Below, piece after piece: positions 50,863 to 60,773 of a stretch of 64,000 nt of DNA (position 1 is the first letter of the stretch; each line of letters starts with the position of its first letter). The DNA lies in the NCBI RefSeq assembly GCF_003668565.1, contig NZ_RCWJ01000002.1:806001-870000 (forward strand), in the 5' to 3' direction. The position numbers and the translations under genes are program-made. This stretch comes from Mycetocola zhadangensis (GTDB lineage Bacteria; Actinomycetota; Actinomycetes; Actinomycetales; Microbacteriaceae). The notes beneath the pieces are model-generated. The model was not told the origin of the DNA and did no database searches. It was given only the letters and a program-made list of their open reading frames with translations.

Positions 50863-53391
50863 ATGTTTGAGAGATTTACCGACCGCGCTCGTCGCGTCGT
50901 TGTCTTGGCCCAGGAAGAGGCCAAGATGCTCAACCACAACTACATCGGAACCGAGCACATTCTGCTCGGTCTCATCCACGAGGGTGAAGGTGTCGCCGCA
51001 AAGGCTCTTGAGTCGCTCGGCATCTCGCTTGACGCGGTTCGCGAGCAGGTCCAGGACATCATCGGTCAGGGCCAGCAGCAGCCAACAGGCCACATCCCGT
51101 TCACCCCGCGTGCCAAGAAGGTGCTTGAGCTGTCGCTCCGCGAAGCCCTTCAGCTCGGCCACAACTACATCGGAACCGAGCACATCCTGCTCGGTCTCAT
51201 CCGTGAGGGCGAAGGCGTCGCCGCACAGGTGCTCGTCAAGCTCGGAGCCGACCTCAACCGCGTACGCCAGCAGGTCATCCAGCTGCTCTCGGGCTACCAG
51301 GGCAAAGAGGCTGCACCGGTCGGCGGCAACACGACCGAGACGACAGCGCAGGGTGGCTCGCAGATCCTCGACCAGTTCGGCCGCAACCTGACGCAGGCTG
51401 CGCGCGACAACAAGCTCGACCCGGTCATCGGCCGTGAGAAGGAAATCGAGCGGGTCATGCAGATCCTCTCGCGTCGCTCGAAGAACAACCCGGTTCTCAT
51501 TGGTGAGCCGGGCGTCGGCAAGACCGCCGTCGTCGAGGGACTCGCGCAGGCGATCGTCAAGGGCGATGTGCCCGAGACGCTGAAAGACAAGCAGCTGTAC
51601 TCGCTCGACCTCGGCTCACTCATCGCCGGAAGCCGCTACCGCGGTGACTTCGAAGAGCGCCTGAAGAAGGTCACCAAGGAGATCCGCAGCCGCGGTGACA
51701 TCATCATCTTCATCGATGAGATCCACACCCTCGTTGGTGCTGGGGCCGCTGAAGGCGCGATCGACGCCGCCAGCATCCTCAAGCCGCTCCTGGCCCGTGG
51801 CGAACTGCAGACCGTCGGTGCAACAACGCTCGACGAGTACCGCAAGCACTTCGAGAAGGACGCAGCGCTCGAGCGCCGGTTCCAGCCAATCCAGGTCAAC
51901 GAGCCGTCTCTCCCGCACACCATCAATATCCTCAAGGGACTGCGCGACCGGTACGAGGCTCACCACAAGGTGTCCATCACCGACGGTGCTCTCGTCGCGG
52001 CCGCCAATCTGGCCGACCGCTACGTCGCCGACCGGTTCCTGCCGGACAAGGCCATCGACCTGATCGACGAGGCCGGCGCACGCCTGCGTCTCTCGATCCT
52101 CTCGAGCCCGCCCGAACTGCGCGAATTCGACGAGAAGATTTCGGTCGTTCGCGGAGCCAAGGAGACGGCGATCGAGGACCAGGACTTCGAGAAGGCAGCA
52201 TCACTGCGCGACGAGGAGAAGAACCTCCTCGGCGAGCGACTGCGTCTCGAGAAGCAGTGGCGTTCGGGTGACGTGAAGACGACCGCAACGGTCGACGAGG
52301 GACTGATCGCTGAAGTTCTGGCTCAGGCCACGGGCATCCCTGTCTTCAAGCTCACCGAAGAAGAGTCGAGCCGACTGGTCTTCATGGAGAAGGCGCTGCA
52401 CCAGCGCGTCATCGGCCAGGAAGAAGCCATCTCGGCACTGTCGAAGACGATCCGTCGCACCCGCGCCGGACTCAAGGACCCGAAGCGCCCCTCAGGCTCG
52501 TTCATCTTCGCCGGCCCGACCGGTGTCGGAAAGACCGAGCTCGCCAAGGCACTCGCAGAGTTCCTGTTCGACGACGAAGACGCCATCATCTCGCTCGACA
52601 TGAGTGAGTACGGCGAGAAGCACACGGTCTCCCGACTGTTCGGTGCTCCTCCCGGATTCGTCGGATTCGAAGAGGGCGGTCAGCTCACCGAGCGCGTTCG
52701 CCGCAAGCCGTTCAGCGTTGTGCTGTTCGACGAGATCGAGAAGGCGCACCCCGACATCTTCAACTCCCTCCTCCAGATCCTCGAAGAGGGTCGGATGACG
52801 GATGGCCAGGGCCGGGTTGTCGACTTCAAGAACACCGTCATCATCATGACCACGAACCTCGGTTCGAAGGGCATCGCTGGCGGACCCGTCGGTTTCCAGA
52901 TCGAGGGCGACACCGTCGCGACCTACCAGATCATGAAGGCCAAGGTCACCGAGGAGCTCAAGAAGCACTTCAAGCCCGAGTTCCTCAACCGTGTTGACGA
53001 CACCATCGTGTTCCCGCAGCTGTCGAAGCCTGAGCTCCTGCAGATCGTTGACCTCTTCGCGAAGCGACTGAGTGAACGACTGCTCGACCGCGACATGACG
53101 ATCGACCTGACCCTCGCGGCCAAGGAACGTCTCATCGAGGTCGGCTTCGACCCGGCTCTCGGAGCGCGTCCGCTGCGTCGCGCCATGCAGAACGAGGTCG
53201 AGGACCGTCTGAGCGAGCGTATTCTCAACGGACTGCTCAACGCCGGAGACCACGTACACGTGGACTTCGCCGGTGGAGAGTTCGTGTTCGACACCAAGCC
53301 CCGCGGTGAGACCGTCGGAGCTGGAGTGAACGCGACCCGTTCGCTCGGCACTGGTCCGGCGACACCTGACCTCGCGGCAGGTAACGTCTAG
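50863..53391 (+). CDS. clpC: ATP-dependent Clp protease ATP-binding subunit ClpC
   Basis: The 842-residue Hsp100 unfoldase has two N-terminal Clp repeats (about 1-145, each with [13 protein letters not shown]) and a first AAA module with GEPGVGKT (about 213). A UVR-type coiled coil lies at about 420-455, and the second AAA module has GPTGVGKT (about 550) with a C-terminal D2-small domain. It feeds substrates to ClpP. AAGGAG precedes the ATG. The gene is monocistronic, bounded by a strong terminator. Confidence 0.97.
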   Translation: MFERFTDRARRVVVLAQEEAKMLNHNYIGTEHILLGLIHEGEGVAAKALESLGISLDAVREQVQDIIGQGQQQPTGHIPFTPRAKKVLELSLREALQLGHNYIGTEHILLGLIREGEGVAAQVLVKLGADLNRVRQQVIQLLSGYQGKEAAPVGGNTTETTAQGGSQILDQFGRNLTQAARDNKLDPVIGREKEIERVMQILSRRSKNNPVLIGEPGVGKTAVVEGLAQAIVKGDVPETLKDKQLYSLDLGSLIAGSRYRGDFEERLKKVTKEIRSRGDIIIFIDEIHTLVGAGAAEGAIDAASILKPLLARGELQTVGATTLDEYRKHFEKDAALERRFQPIQVNEPSLPHTINILKGLRDRYEAHHKVSITDGALVAAANLADRYVADRFLPDKAIDLIDEAGARLRLSILSSPPELREFDEKISVVRGAKETAIEDQDFEKAASLRDEEKNLLGERLRLEKQWRSGDVKTTATVDEGLIAEVLAQATGIPVFKLTEEESSRLVFMEKALHQRVIGQEEAISALSKTIRRTRAGLKDPKRPSGSFIFAGPTGVGKTELAKALAEFLFDDEDAIISLDMSEYGEKHTVSRLFGAPPGFVGFEEGGQLTERVRRKPFSVVLFDEIEKAHPDIFNSLLQILEEGRMTDGQGRVVDFKNTVIIMTTNLGSKGIAGGPVGFQIEGDTVATYQIMKAKVTEELKKHFKPEFLNRVDDTIVFPQLSKPELLQIVDLFAKRLSERLLDRDMTIDLTLAAKERLIEVGFDPALGARPLRRAMQNEVEDRLSERILNGLLNAGDHVHVDFAGGEFVFDTKPRGETVGAGVNATRSLGTGPATPDLAAGNV

Positions 53392-53405
53392 TCCACCAGC
53401 ATCAG

Positions 53406-53441
53406 CGAAGGGCCCGAGGGAGAAATCCCTCGGGCCCTTCG
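53406..53441. terminator. Terminator after clpC
   Basis: A 15-bp perfect stem joins 53406-53420 (GAAGGGCCCGAGGG core) to 53427-53441 with loop AGAAAT. It sits between clpC and the convergent ppx-type gene and can serve both. Confidence 0.9.
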
Positions 53442-53463
53442 TCGTGGTCCGGCCGTCGTGGCG

Positions 53464-54387
53464 TCAGGCCAGGTGGTCGAGGTACCGGAGCAGGACACCC
53501 TCGCGCGTTGCCCACGGCGAAACGTCGAGCTCGCGAACGTTGAAGCCGGCCATCGCTTCACTGAGCACGATTCCGCCTGCGACGATCTGGAATGTGCGGT
53601 CCATGGTGATGCCGGGGAGCGCCGGGCGCGATGTCGCCGGAATCTGCGCGAGCCGCGGCACCCAGTCGTCGAGCTGGCTGCGCCGCAACCTCATGCGGTC
53701 ATCGCCGATGCCATCGACGACCGACCCGGCGAGCCGGGCCAGCGACCGAATGGTCTTCGACGAACCCACGATGTGTGTCGGTTTCTGCAACCCGTCGAAT
53801 GCGGTCCGTGCGTCGGCGATCACCCCGCGGGCGTGCGAGCGAAGGGCCTCCTGCTGCGCCTCGGTCGGAGGGTCGTCGTGAAGGAAACCGACCGTGGAAC
53901 GTCCGGCTCCAAGCGGAAGCGACAAAGCGACATCCGCTTCTTCATCTTCACCAAGCGCGATCTCAAGTGAACCGCCACCGATGTCGAAGAGGAGAATGTT
54001 GCCTGCCGACCAGCCGTACCAGCGCCGAACGGCCAGGAAGGTTAGCTTCGCTTCGTCCTCACCGCTCAGCACCTGAAGGCTCAGGCCGGTCTCACGTTCG
54101 ATCAGCGCGATAACCTCTGCGCCGTTGGTCGCCTCACGAATGGCGGATGTGGCCATGGGGAGGAGATCGTCGAGGTTGCTGCGCGCGGCGATGCGGGCGG
54201 CGTCGCCGATCGCGGTGACCAGGGCTTTCACGCCCTCGTCGGTGATCGAGCCGTCTGTGTCGAGGTAACGCATGAGGCGCACGACCGATTTGTGCGACGC
54301 CTCAGCGACCGGCCGAGCGCCGGGGTGGGCGTCGACAATGAGCAGGTGGACGGTGTTTGAACCGATGTCGAGTACTCCGAGGCGCAT
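53464..54387 (-). CDS. Ppx/GppA-family exopolyphosphatase
   Basis: The 307-residue protein has the ASKHA phosphate-binding loop GVLDIGSNTVHLLIVD at its N-terminus, TSAIREATN, and FDIGGGSLEIALG. It belongs to the short actinobacterial Ppx/GppA group acting on polyphosphate or (p)ppGpp-type substrates. TATCGT lies 6 bp before the ATG at 54387, so the message is probably leaderless. It is divergent from the acetyltransferase gene, with only 33 bp between starts. Confidence 0.9.
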   Translation of the reverse strand: MRLGVLDIGSNTVHLLIVDAHPGARPVAEASHKSVVRLMRYLDTDGSITDEGVKALVTAIGDAARIAARSNLDDLLPMATSAIREATNGAEVIALIERETGLSLQVLSGEDEAKLTFLAVRRWYGWSAGNILLFDIGGGSLEIALGEDEEADVALSLPLGAGRSTVGFLHDDPPTEAQQEALRSHARGVIADARTAFDGLQKPTHIVGSSKTIRSLARLAGSVVDGIGDDRMRLRRSQLDDWVPRLAQIPATSRPALPGITMDRTFQIVAGGIVLSEAMAGFNVRELDVSPWATREGVLLRYLDHLA

Positions 54388-54420
54388 ATCGAAACGATAC
54401 AGGTCACTAAACTTTGAAAC
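54388..54420. promoter_or_regulatory. 33-bp divergent promoter region with two leaderless starts
   Basis: On the minus strand TATCGT (54399-54394) lies 6 bp before the ppx-type ATG. On the plus strand TAAACT (54408-54413) lies 7 bp before the acetyltransferase ATG. Both fit TANNNT -10 elements, and the -35 region of each promoter would extend into the other gene. Confidence 0.5.
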
Positions 54421-54939
54421 ATGACGAAGCAGGGGGAGCCCGAGTTCCTGGTTCGTCGCGCTCGCACCTCGGACGTTCCTGACATTCAGAAACTCATCGA
54501 GCCGCTCGTCGCACAGCGCATCCTCCTCGGCAAGGAGCGCGTGGTCTTCTACGAAGCCGTGCAGGAGTTTCGCGTCGTCACCTCGTCCGACGGAACGCTC
54601 ATCGGCTGCGGCGCGCTTCACGTCATGTGGGAAGACCTCGGTGAGGTGCGCACCCTCGCGGTCGCTGAGGACTGGCTGGGTCACGGGGTTGGCAGGGCGA
54701 TTTTGAACACCCTTGAAGCGGATGCTCGCGAGCTCGGTTTGCGTCGCCTCTTTTGTCTCACTTTCGAAGTGCCGTTCTTCACTCGTAACGGATTCCGCGA
54801 AATCGGTGACGAGATCATCGATCCCATCGTGTATTCGGAGATGGTGCGTTCGACCGATGAGGGTGTTGCAGAGTTCCTCGATCTCGCCCGGGTCAAACCG
54901 AACACCCTCGGCAACAGCCGGATGCTCAAACTGCTCTGA
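54421..54939 (+). CDS. ArgA-like amino-acid N-acetyltransferase (GNAT)
   Basis: The 172-residue GNAT protein resembles the short stand-alone glutamate N-acetyltransferase of Actinobacteria: LVRRARTSDVPDIQKLIEPLV, VRTLAVAEDWLGHGVGRAIL (acetyl-CoA loop, about 77-96) and FEVPFFTRNGFREI. It would make N-acetylglutamate for arginine synthesis. No arg genes are nearby, so the substrate is family-based inference. A leaderless start is indicated by TAAACT. Confidence 0.82.
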   Translation: MTKQGEPEFLVRRARTSDVPDIQKLIEPLVAQRILLGKERVVFYEAVQEFRVVTSSDGTLIGCGALHVMWEDLGEVRTLAVAEDWLGHGVGRAILNTLEADARELGLRRLFCLTFEVPFFTRNGFREIGDEIIDPIVYSEMVRSTDEGVAEFLDLARVKPNTLGNSRMLKLL

Positions 54940-55153
54940 CCTGAGTACCTTGAGCAGTGCTCATATGTTGTGCCTCTTGTGGGGGGTTCTCGGCAGCGGT
55001 TAGCTTTTACTCACTGTTCACATTTCCGGTGATCACGCGTTAACACAGCATCTCTAACGTAAGAAAGAGTTGCTCGAATTTGACCCCCATTTGCGGCGCA
55101 ACGAGGCGCTGCAAGGTGCGCCGACTCATCGGGACAATCTTTCAGGGAGATCA

Positions 55154-58100
55154 ATGTTGCTGTCCAAGCGCGGCTGGCGTGTCACCGCAATCGCTTCACT
55201 GTTCGGACTCGCCGCTGCGCCGCTGACTGCGCTGCCGGCAACGGCCGCCCCCGATGGTTCAGGGGTGGTGATCAACGAGGCGTACCTCTCTGGAGGAAGT
55301 GCCGGAGCGGCGTACACGACGAAGTTCGTCGAACTGTACAACCCGACCGCCGCGCCGATCGATGTGACCGGTTGGTCGCTGCAGTATCGGTCGGCAACCG
55401 GCTCGGCCGCACCGTCCGGTGTGCTGCCCCTCACCGGGAGCATCGCCGCTGGCGGGTACTACCTCGTTGCCGGTGGAAGCAACGGCAGCAACGGTGCAGC
55501 CCTGCCGACCCCCGACGCCTCAAGCGGCAGTATCAACACGGCGGGCGGAGGAGGCACGATCATCCTCGCAAAGACCGCGTCCGCTGTGACTCTGCCGACG
55601 GGCAACGTCGCAGGCAGCGCGGCGGTCGTCGATGTTCTCGGCTACGGCACCTCGAACACCTTCGAGGCGGCACCTGCAGCGGCCCCGGCCGGGAACACCG
55701 ACGTCAAATCGCTCGGACGCGCCGCGTTCGCCGACACCGACAGCAACGCGCAGGACTTCACCCTCTCGGCCACGATCACGCCGCAGAGCTCAACGAGCGT
55801 CACGGATCCGACAGACCCGACGGATCCCACAGACCCGACAGAGCCGACGGAGCCCGAGGAGCTCAGCATCGGCGAGATCCAGGGACCCACAGACGTGAGT
55901 CCGAAGGTCGGCGTGACGGTCACCACCACTGGAGTCGTGACGGCGGCGTACGCCACAGGAAAGTTCGACGGGTACTACATTCAGACCCCAGGAACCGGTG
56001 CAGACCTGACCGGCCACGTGGCATCCGCTGGAATTTTCATCCACTCACCGGAGACCGTGACCGACGTTGCGCCCGGACAATACGTCGAGGTCACCGGCGT
56101 CGTCGCCGAGTACGAGGGCCTCACCGAGATCAAGGTCGGTGCGAACGGCCTGAAGCAGCTGGATCCGGCCACCGTGTCGGCACCTGTGCCCGCTGCAGTC
56201 GCGTATCCGACCACTCCGGCTGGACGGGAGCTGCTCGAGGGCATGGTTCTCGCTCCGGCGGGCGACTACACCGTCACGGATGTGTTCGACACCAACGGTT
56301 TCGGCTCCATCGGGCTCGCGGCCTCGACCACTCCGCTGGTGAACCCGACGGTCCTTGGCCTGCCAGGCAGCCCCGAGCACGCCGCCGCCCAAGCGCGATT
56401 CGACGCGGAACTCGTCGTGCTCGATGATGGTGCGTCGACCAATTTCCTGTCGTCCGCTGACGGCGGTGCGAACAAGAACATCCCGCTGCCGTACCTGTCG
56501 AACGAGGCACCGGTGCGCGTTGGAGCGGCGACCACATTCACCTCGCCTGTGATTCTCGACTACCGATTCGGCAACTGGTCATTCCAGCCGCTGACCCAGC
56601 TCACGGCTGAGAACGCGGCAACCGTGCAACCGGTGACCTTCGAGAACACCCGCACAGCCAAGCCAGAGGATGTCGGCGGCGACATCAAGCTTGGCACCTT
56701 CAACGTGCTCAACTACTTCGCAACAACCGGAGCGGACCGCACCGGCTGCACGTACTTCGCGGACCGTGCCGGAAACCCGATTACAGTCAACAATTCGGAT
56801 GCCGCCGGTTGCGGCGTGCGCGGAGCAGCGAACCCCGAGAACCTCGAGCGGCAACAGGCGAAGATCGTTTCTGCGATTAACGCGCTCGACGCCGACGTGG
56901 TCTCCCTCGAGGAGATCGAGAACTCCGCGTCCATCGGCAAGGACCGTGACTATGCTCTGAGCGTTCTCGTCGACGCACTCAACGAGGCCGCGGGCAGCGA
57001 CGTCTGGGAGTTCGTACCGTCCCCGACCGAGGTTCCGGCAGATGAGGACGTCATTCGGACCGCGTTCATCTACCAGAAGGCTGCGGTCGAGACGGTTGGG
57101 GAAACCCGCATCCTCCTCGATTCGCCGGCGTTCTCCAACGCGAGGCAGCCGGACGCGCAGGCGTTCAAGCCAGTAGGCGCCAGCGATTCCCAAACCTTCC
57201 TGGTCATCTCGAACCACTTCAAGTCGAAGAGCGCATCCGGGGCGACCGGAGACAACGTTGACGCTGGCCAGGGTGCGTACAACGGTGATCGCACCCGGCA
57301 GGCGACAGCTCTCGTCGACTTCGCCGAAGAGCTGAAGACCGAACTCGACACCACGAAGGTGTTCCTCGTCGGCGACTTCAACTCGTACGCGAAGGAAGAC
57401 CCGATCGCCGTGCTTGAAGCGGCGAATTACATCAACCAGGGCGCGAAGACGGGAGAGCAGACCTACACCTTCGGCAAGGCCATTGGCTCCCTCGACTACG
57501 TGTTCGCATCACCCGACGCAAACACGCTGGTCACAGGCGCGGATGTCTGGAACATCAACTCCGTCGAGTCCATCGCGCTGGAGTACTCGCGGTACAACTA
57601 CAACGCCACCAACTTCTACGAGGCGAACCCCTACCGGTCGAGCGACCATGACCCGATGCTCGTCGGCATCGACTTCAGCCCGGCGAGCGTGGTGAATCTG
57701 CTGAACATCAACGACTTCCACGGTCGGATCGACGGCAACACGGTGGAGTTCGCCGGAACTGTCGAATCGCTCAAGGCCCAGTTCGGGCCCGAGTCCTCGT
57801 TGTTTATCTCCGCTGGCGACAACATCGGCGCGTCACTCTTCGCATCGAGCTCGCTTCAGGACCAGCCGACGACCGACGTTCTCAACGCACTCGGACTTGC
57901 CGCAGCCGCAGTGGGGAACCACGAGTTCGACCAGGGCTATGACGACCTGGTGAACCGAGTGATGAACGGCGGGCAGAACGCGAAGTTCCCGTACCTCGGC
58001 GCCAACGTTTACAACGAGGGAACGTCGACGCCGGCGCTTCAGGAGTACGCGCTCTTTGAGGTCGACGGCGTGACCGTCGGCGTGATCGGAGCGGTGACCG

Positions 58101-59617
58101 AAGAGACGCCGAGCCTCGTTTCGCCTACCGGGATCGCGACTCTCGAATTCGGGGATCCTGTGGAAGCGGTCAACCGGGTCGCCGCCCAACTCTCCGACGG
58201 AGACGAGGCGAACGGTGAAGCCGACGTGCTTGTTGCTGAGTACCACGAAGGCGCAGGTGCTGGTGCTCCGGAGAACGCGACCCTCGAGCAGGAGTTGGCC
58301 GAAGGCGGCGCATTCGCCGACATCGTGAACGAGACGGCTGCCGAAGTTGATGCCATCTTCACGGGGCACACGCACAAGAGGTACGCGTGGGACGCTCCGA
58401 TTCCCGGCGGCGAGGGCACACGCCCGGTCCTGCAAACGGGAAGCTACGGCGAGTTCGTCGGCCAAATCACACTGCAGGTCAACTCGCTCACCGGTGAGGT
58501 CACCTCCTATACCGCGCAGAATGTCGCTCGCGTGACAACCGCCGAGGCCGACCTTATCGCTCAGTACCCGGCTGTGGCCGAGGTCAACAGGATCGTCAAG
58601 GCGGCCATCGCCGAGTCCGATATTCTCGGCAAGCAGGTCGTGGGAAACGCAACAGCGCCGATCACGACGGCGTACATTGGCGAAGCCCGCGACGACCGCT
58701 CGTCGGAATCGACCCTCGGTAACTTCGTTGCCGACGCGCTTGTCGATACGCTCGCTTCACCAGAGAACGGCGGTGCAGAAATCGGCGTCGTCAATCCGGG
58801 AGGGCTGCGGGCTGAACTCCCCGCCGGCGACATTACGTACGCTCAGGCCAACGCCGTGCTGCCGTTCGCGAACAGCCTGTGGACTACCTCGCTGACCGGC
58901 GAACAGTTCAAGGTGATGCTCGAGCAGCAGTGGCAGCGTGCAGCGGATGGGTCGGTACCGAGCCGGGCGTATCTCCAGCTCGGATTGTCGGACAACGTGA
59001 CGTACACGTTTGACCCGGCGCGAGCCGAGGGCGACCGCATCACCAGCATCACCGTCAACGGCGCTCCGATCGACCCGAGTCGAAGCTACCGAATCGGTTC
59101 CTTCAGCTTCTTGCTGGGCGGCGGCGACAATTTTCACGTCTTCACGAGTGGAACCGACACCAGAGACTCCGGACTCGTTGATCGGGACGCCTGGATCTCG
59201 TACCTCACGGCGAACAGTCCCGTCTCGCCGAGCTTCGACCGGCGATCGGTCCAGGTCACCGGGATTCCGACGGCTCCGGTGACGGCTGGCTCCTCGGTAA
59301 CCCTCAACCTGTCGAAGCTCGACCTCACGTCTCAAGGAAGTCCCGTGAACACCCAGGTGACCGCAGCGGTCGATGGAGTGACTGTCGGGACAGCCCCGGT
59401 AAGTCAGGGAGCGACAACTGTCACCTTCACCGTTCCGGCGGGAGCTGGCGCGAAGACGTTGACAATCACGGCGGCGGAATCCGGCACCACGGTCACCATC
59501 CCGATAACGGTGGCGGCAGATGAGCCAACGCCGCAACCGCAGCCGTCACCCATCGAGACGATCGTCAAGGTGATCAAGAAGATCATCGGCTGGCTGACCA
59601 GGCTGTTCGGCTGGTAG
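55154..59617 (+). CDS. Large secreted ExeM/NucH-type nuclease fused to 5'-nucleotidase
   Basis: The protein has 1487 residues. A signal peptide (about 1-32, ending PATA) is followed by a lamin-tail domain (about 36-175), an Asp-Pro-Thr repeat linker near 218 and an OB-like segment. The endonuclease/exonuclease/phosphatase domain (about 510-840) shows LGTFNVLNYF, VGDFNSYAKEDP and SSDHDPMLVGI. A calcineurin-like 5'-nucleotidase follows (about 848-1150; NINDFHG, GDNIG, GNHEFDQG, GHTHKRY) with its C-terminal domain (about 1170-1330), and then an Ig-like domain. It could degrade extracellular DNA to nucleosides for phosphate supply. The tail IVKVIKKIIGWLTRLFGW is amphipathic. The start is chosen by AGGGAGA at 55144-55150. 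Confidence 0.9.
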   Translation: MLLSKRGWRVTAIASLFGLAAAPLTALPATAAPDGSGVVINEAYLSGGSAGAAYTTKFVELYNPTAAPIDVTGWSLQYRSATGSAAPSGVLPLTGSIAAGGYYLVAGGSNGSNGAALPTPDASSGSINTAGGGGTIILAKTASAVTLPTGNVAGSAAVVDVLGYGTSNTFEAAPAAAPAGNTDVKSLGRAAFADTDSNAQDFTLSATITPQSSTSVTDPTDPTDPTDPTEPTEPEELSIGEIQGPTDVSPKVGVTVTTTGVVTAAYATGKFDGYYIQTPGTGADLTGHVASAGIFIHSPETVTDVAPGQYVEVTGVVAEYEGLTEIKVGANGLKQLDPATVSAPVPAAVAYPTTPAGRELLEGMVLAPAGDYTVTDVFDTNGFGSIGLAASTTPLVNPTVLGLPGSPEHAAAQARFDAELVVLDDGASTNFLSSADGGANKNIPLPYLSNEAPVRVGAATTFTSPVILDYRFGNWSFQPLTQLTAENAATVQPVTFENTRTAKPEDVGGDIKLGTFNVLNYFATTGADRTGCTYFADRAGNPITVNNSDAAGCGVRGAANPENLERQQAKIVSAINALDADVVSLEEIENSASIGKDRDYALSVLVDALNEAAGSDVWEFVPSPTEVPADEDVIRTAFIYQKAAVETVGETRILLDSPAFSNARQPDAQAFKPVGASDSQTFLVISNHFKSKSASGATGDNVDAGQGAYNGDRTRQATALVDFAEELKTELDTTKVFLVGDFNSYAKEDPIAVLEAANYINQGAKTGEQTYTFGKAIGSLDYVFASPDANTLVTGADVWNINSVESIALEYSRYNYNATNFYEANPYRSSDHDPMLVGIDFSPASVVNLLNINDFHGRIDGNTVEFAGTVESLKAQFGPESSLFISAGDNIGASLFASSSLQDQPTTDVLNALGLAAAAVGNHEFDQGYDDLVNRVMNGGQNAKFPYLGANVYNEGTSTPALQEYALFEVDGVTVGVIGAVTEETPSLVSPTGIATLEFGDPVEAVNRVAAQLSDGDEANGEADVLVAEYHEGAGAGAPENATLEQELAEGGAFADIVNETAAEVDAIFTGHTHKRYAWDAPIPGGEGTRPVLQTGSYGEFVGQITLQVNSLTGEVTSYTAQNVARVTTAEADLIAQYPAVAEVNRIVKAAIAESDILGKQVVGNATAPITTAYIGEARDDRSSESTLGNFVADALVDTLASPENGGAEIGVVNPGGLRAELPAGDITYAQANAVLPFANSLWTTSLTGEQFKVMLEQQWQRAADGSVPSRAYLQLGLSDNVTYTFDPARAEGDRITSITVNGAPIDPSRSYRIGSFSFLLGGGDNFHVFTSGTDTRDSGLVDRDAWISYLTANSPVSPSFDRRSVQVTGIPTAPVTAGSSVTLNLSKLDLTSQGSPVNTQVTAAVDGVTVGTAPVSQGATTVTFTVPAGAGAKTLTITAAESGTTVTIPITVAADEPTPQPQPSPIETIVKVIKKIIGWLTRLFGW

Positions 59618-59642
59618 ATCGCTAACCGAACCGTCTAAGAGG

Positions 59643-59683
59643 GACTCGCGGGACGTCGCAATTGCGGCCTCCCGCGAGTCTTT
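59643..59683 (+). terminator. Terminator after the nuclease/5'-nucleotidase gene
   Basis: GACTCGCGGGA (59643-59653) pairs perfectly with TCCCGCGAGTC (59670-59680). A 16-nt loop separates the arms and TTT follows. Confidence 0.85.
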
Positions 59684-59719
59684 GCCAGTTGAGCTCGGCC
59701 CGCTCGTTACCATGAATTT

Positions 59720-60355
59720 ATGGCAACGGGTGAGCAGTCCGCCAAGGACAAACGGAGCGTCTACATCCGGCGACGGCTCTGGGTGCTCGCCGGTCTGCTC
59801 GCTGTCATCGCCATCGTTGTCCTCGTGATTTGGAAGCCCGGGTCGACGTCGGGTTTCCCGACCACACCAAAGGCGACATCCTCGGCGGCCGCAACACCGA
59901 AGACCACACCTACGCCCGAAAGCACGGAGGGCGCCACCGGTGAGGTGGCCGAGTGCACCGACAAGTCGGTGACCGTCGAAGCGCTCACCGACAAGGGCAG
60001 TTACGGTGCAAACGAGTTGCCGCAGCTCTCCCTGCAAATCACAAACTCGGGCGAGAAGCCGTGCTCGATCAACGTTGGAACCAGCCAACAGGTTTTCACC
60101 ATCACCAGCGGTACCGACGTCTACTGGACCTCGACCGACTGCCAGGTCGAACCGGCCGATGCTGTCGTTCAGCTCGAACCCGGGCAGACCGTCGCGTCAA
60201 GCACGCCGATCGCCTGGGACAGAACACGGTCGAGTACAACCACCTGTGAGGGAGAGCGCCCAGCCGTTCCCGCCGGCGGTGTTTCGTATCACCTCTCAAC
60301 CTCTGTTGCCGGCATTGAAAGCGCGAAGACAAAGCAGTTTTTGCTCGCTGGCTAA
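59720..60355 (+). CDS. Membrane-anchored hypothetical protein with a DUF4232-like beta-sandwich
   Basis: The 211-residue protein has one membrane helix at about residues 19-41, a Thr/Pro/Ala-rich linker (about 45-75) and an extracytoplasmic beta-rich domain with three cysteines. Segments such as LQITNSGEKPCSINVG and VQLEPGQTVAS resemble intracellular-proteinase-inhibitor or DUF4232-type folds. The function is unknown. TACCAT lies 6 bp before the ATG, indicating leaderless transcription. Confidence 0.68.
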   Translation: MATGEQSAKDKRSVYIRRRLWVLAGLLAVIAIVVLVIWKPGSTSGFPTTPKATSSAAATPKTTPTPESTEGATGEVAECTDKSVTVEALTDKGSYGANELPQLSLQITNSGEKPCSINVGTSQQVFTITSGTDVYWTSTDCQVEPADAVVQLEPGQTVASSTPIAWDRTRSSTTTCEGERPAVPAGGVSYHLSTSVAGIESAKTKQFLLAG

Positions 60356-60378
60356 CAGCGGCCTGCGACAATAGAGGA

Positions 60379-60765
60379 ATGCCAGAAACGCAACCCGAGT
60401 TCCGTTCGCAGGTTCTCGCCGAAGCCCTCGAGCAACAGGACATGGCAGCCGTCGCTTTCGCATTGCGAAACGACCACATGGTTCTTCCGTTGATGCGCCC
60501 GGGCCAGCCGGACGATCCAAACGATGACGGCGAGGTCTGGACGTTCCGTCATCCCGAAACCGGCCGACTCGCATTGCTGGTGTTCAGCGACGCCGCCCAC
60601 AAACCAGAAGCGCTGCCGCCGTTCGTCGGTCTCTATGACGGTCCCTGGCTGCACACGTTCCTGCGGACGTACGGCAAAGACATCGAGACGGTGTACTTCG
60701 ACATTGCGGGCCCGCACGCCATGCAGGCGAGCCCCGACGAACTCCTCCGGGTGCTCGCACTCTAA
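60379..60765 (+). CDS. SseB-like N-terminal-domain protein
   Basis: The 128-residue soluble protein shows the SseB N-terminal-type pattern FALRNDHMVLPLM...GRLALLVFSDAAHKPEALPPF. SseB-fold proteins have poorly known roles in Actinobacteria. GACAAT lies 6 bp and AGAGGA directly before the ATG, so either leaderless or led translation is possible. It is convergent with radA, 8 bp apart. Confidence 0.65.
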   Translation: MPETQPEFRSQVLAEALEQQDMAAVAFALRNDHMVLPLMRPGQPDDPNDDGEVWTFRHPETGRLALLVFSDAAHKPEALPPFVGLYDGPWLHTFLRTYGKDIETVYFDIAGPHAMQASPDELLRVLAL

Positions 60766-60773
60766 CCCGTCGT

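Noticed and set aside
55800-55862. Short tandem DNA repeat (GACCCGACGGATCC-like units)
   Set aside because: It encodes the Asp-Pro-Thr linker of the secreted nuclease and is ordinary linker low complexity, not a CRISPR or mobile repeat.
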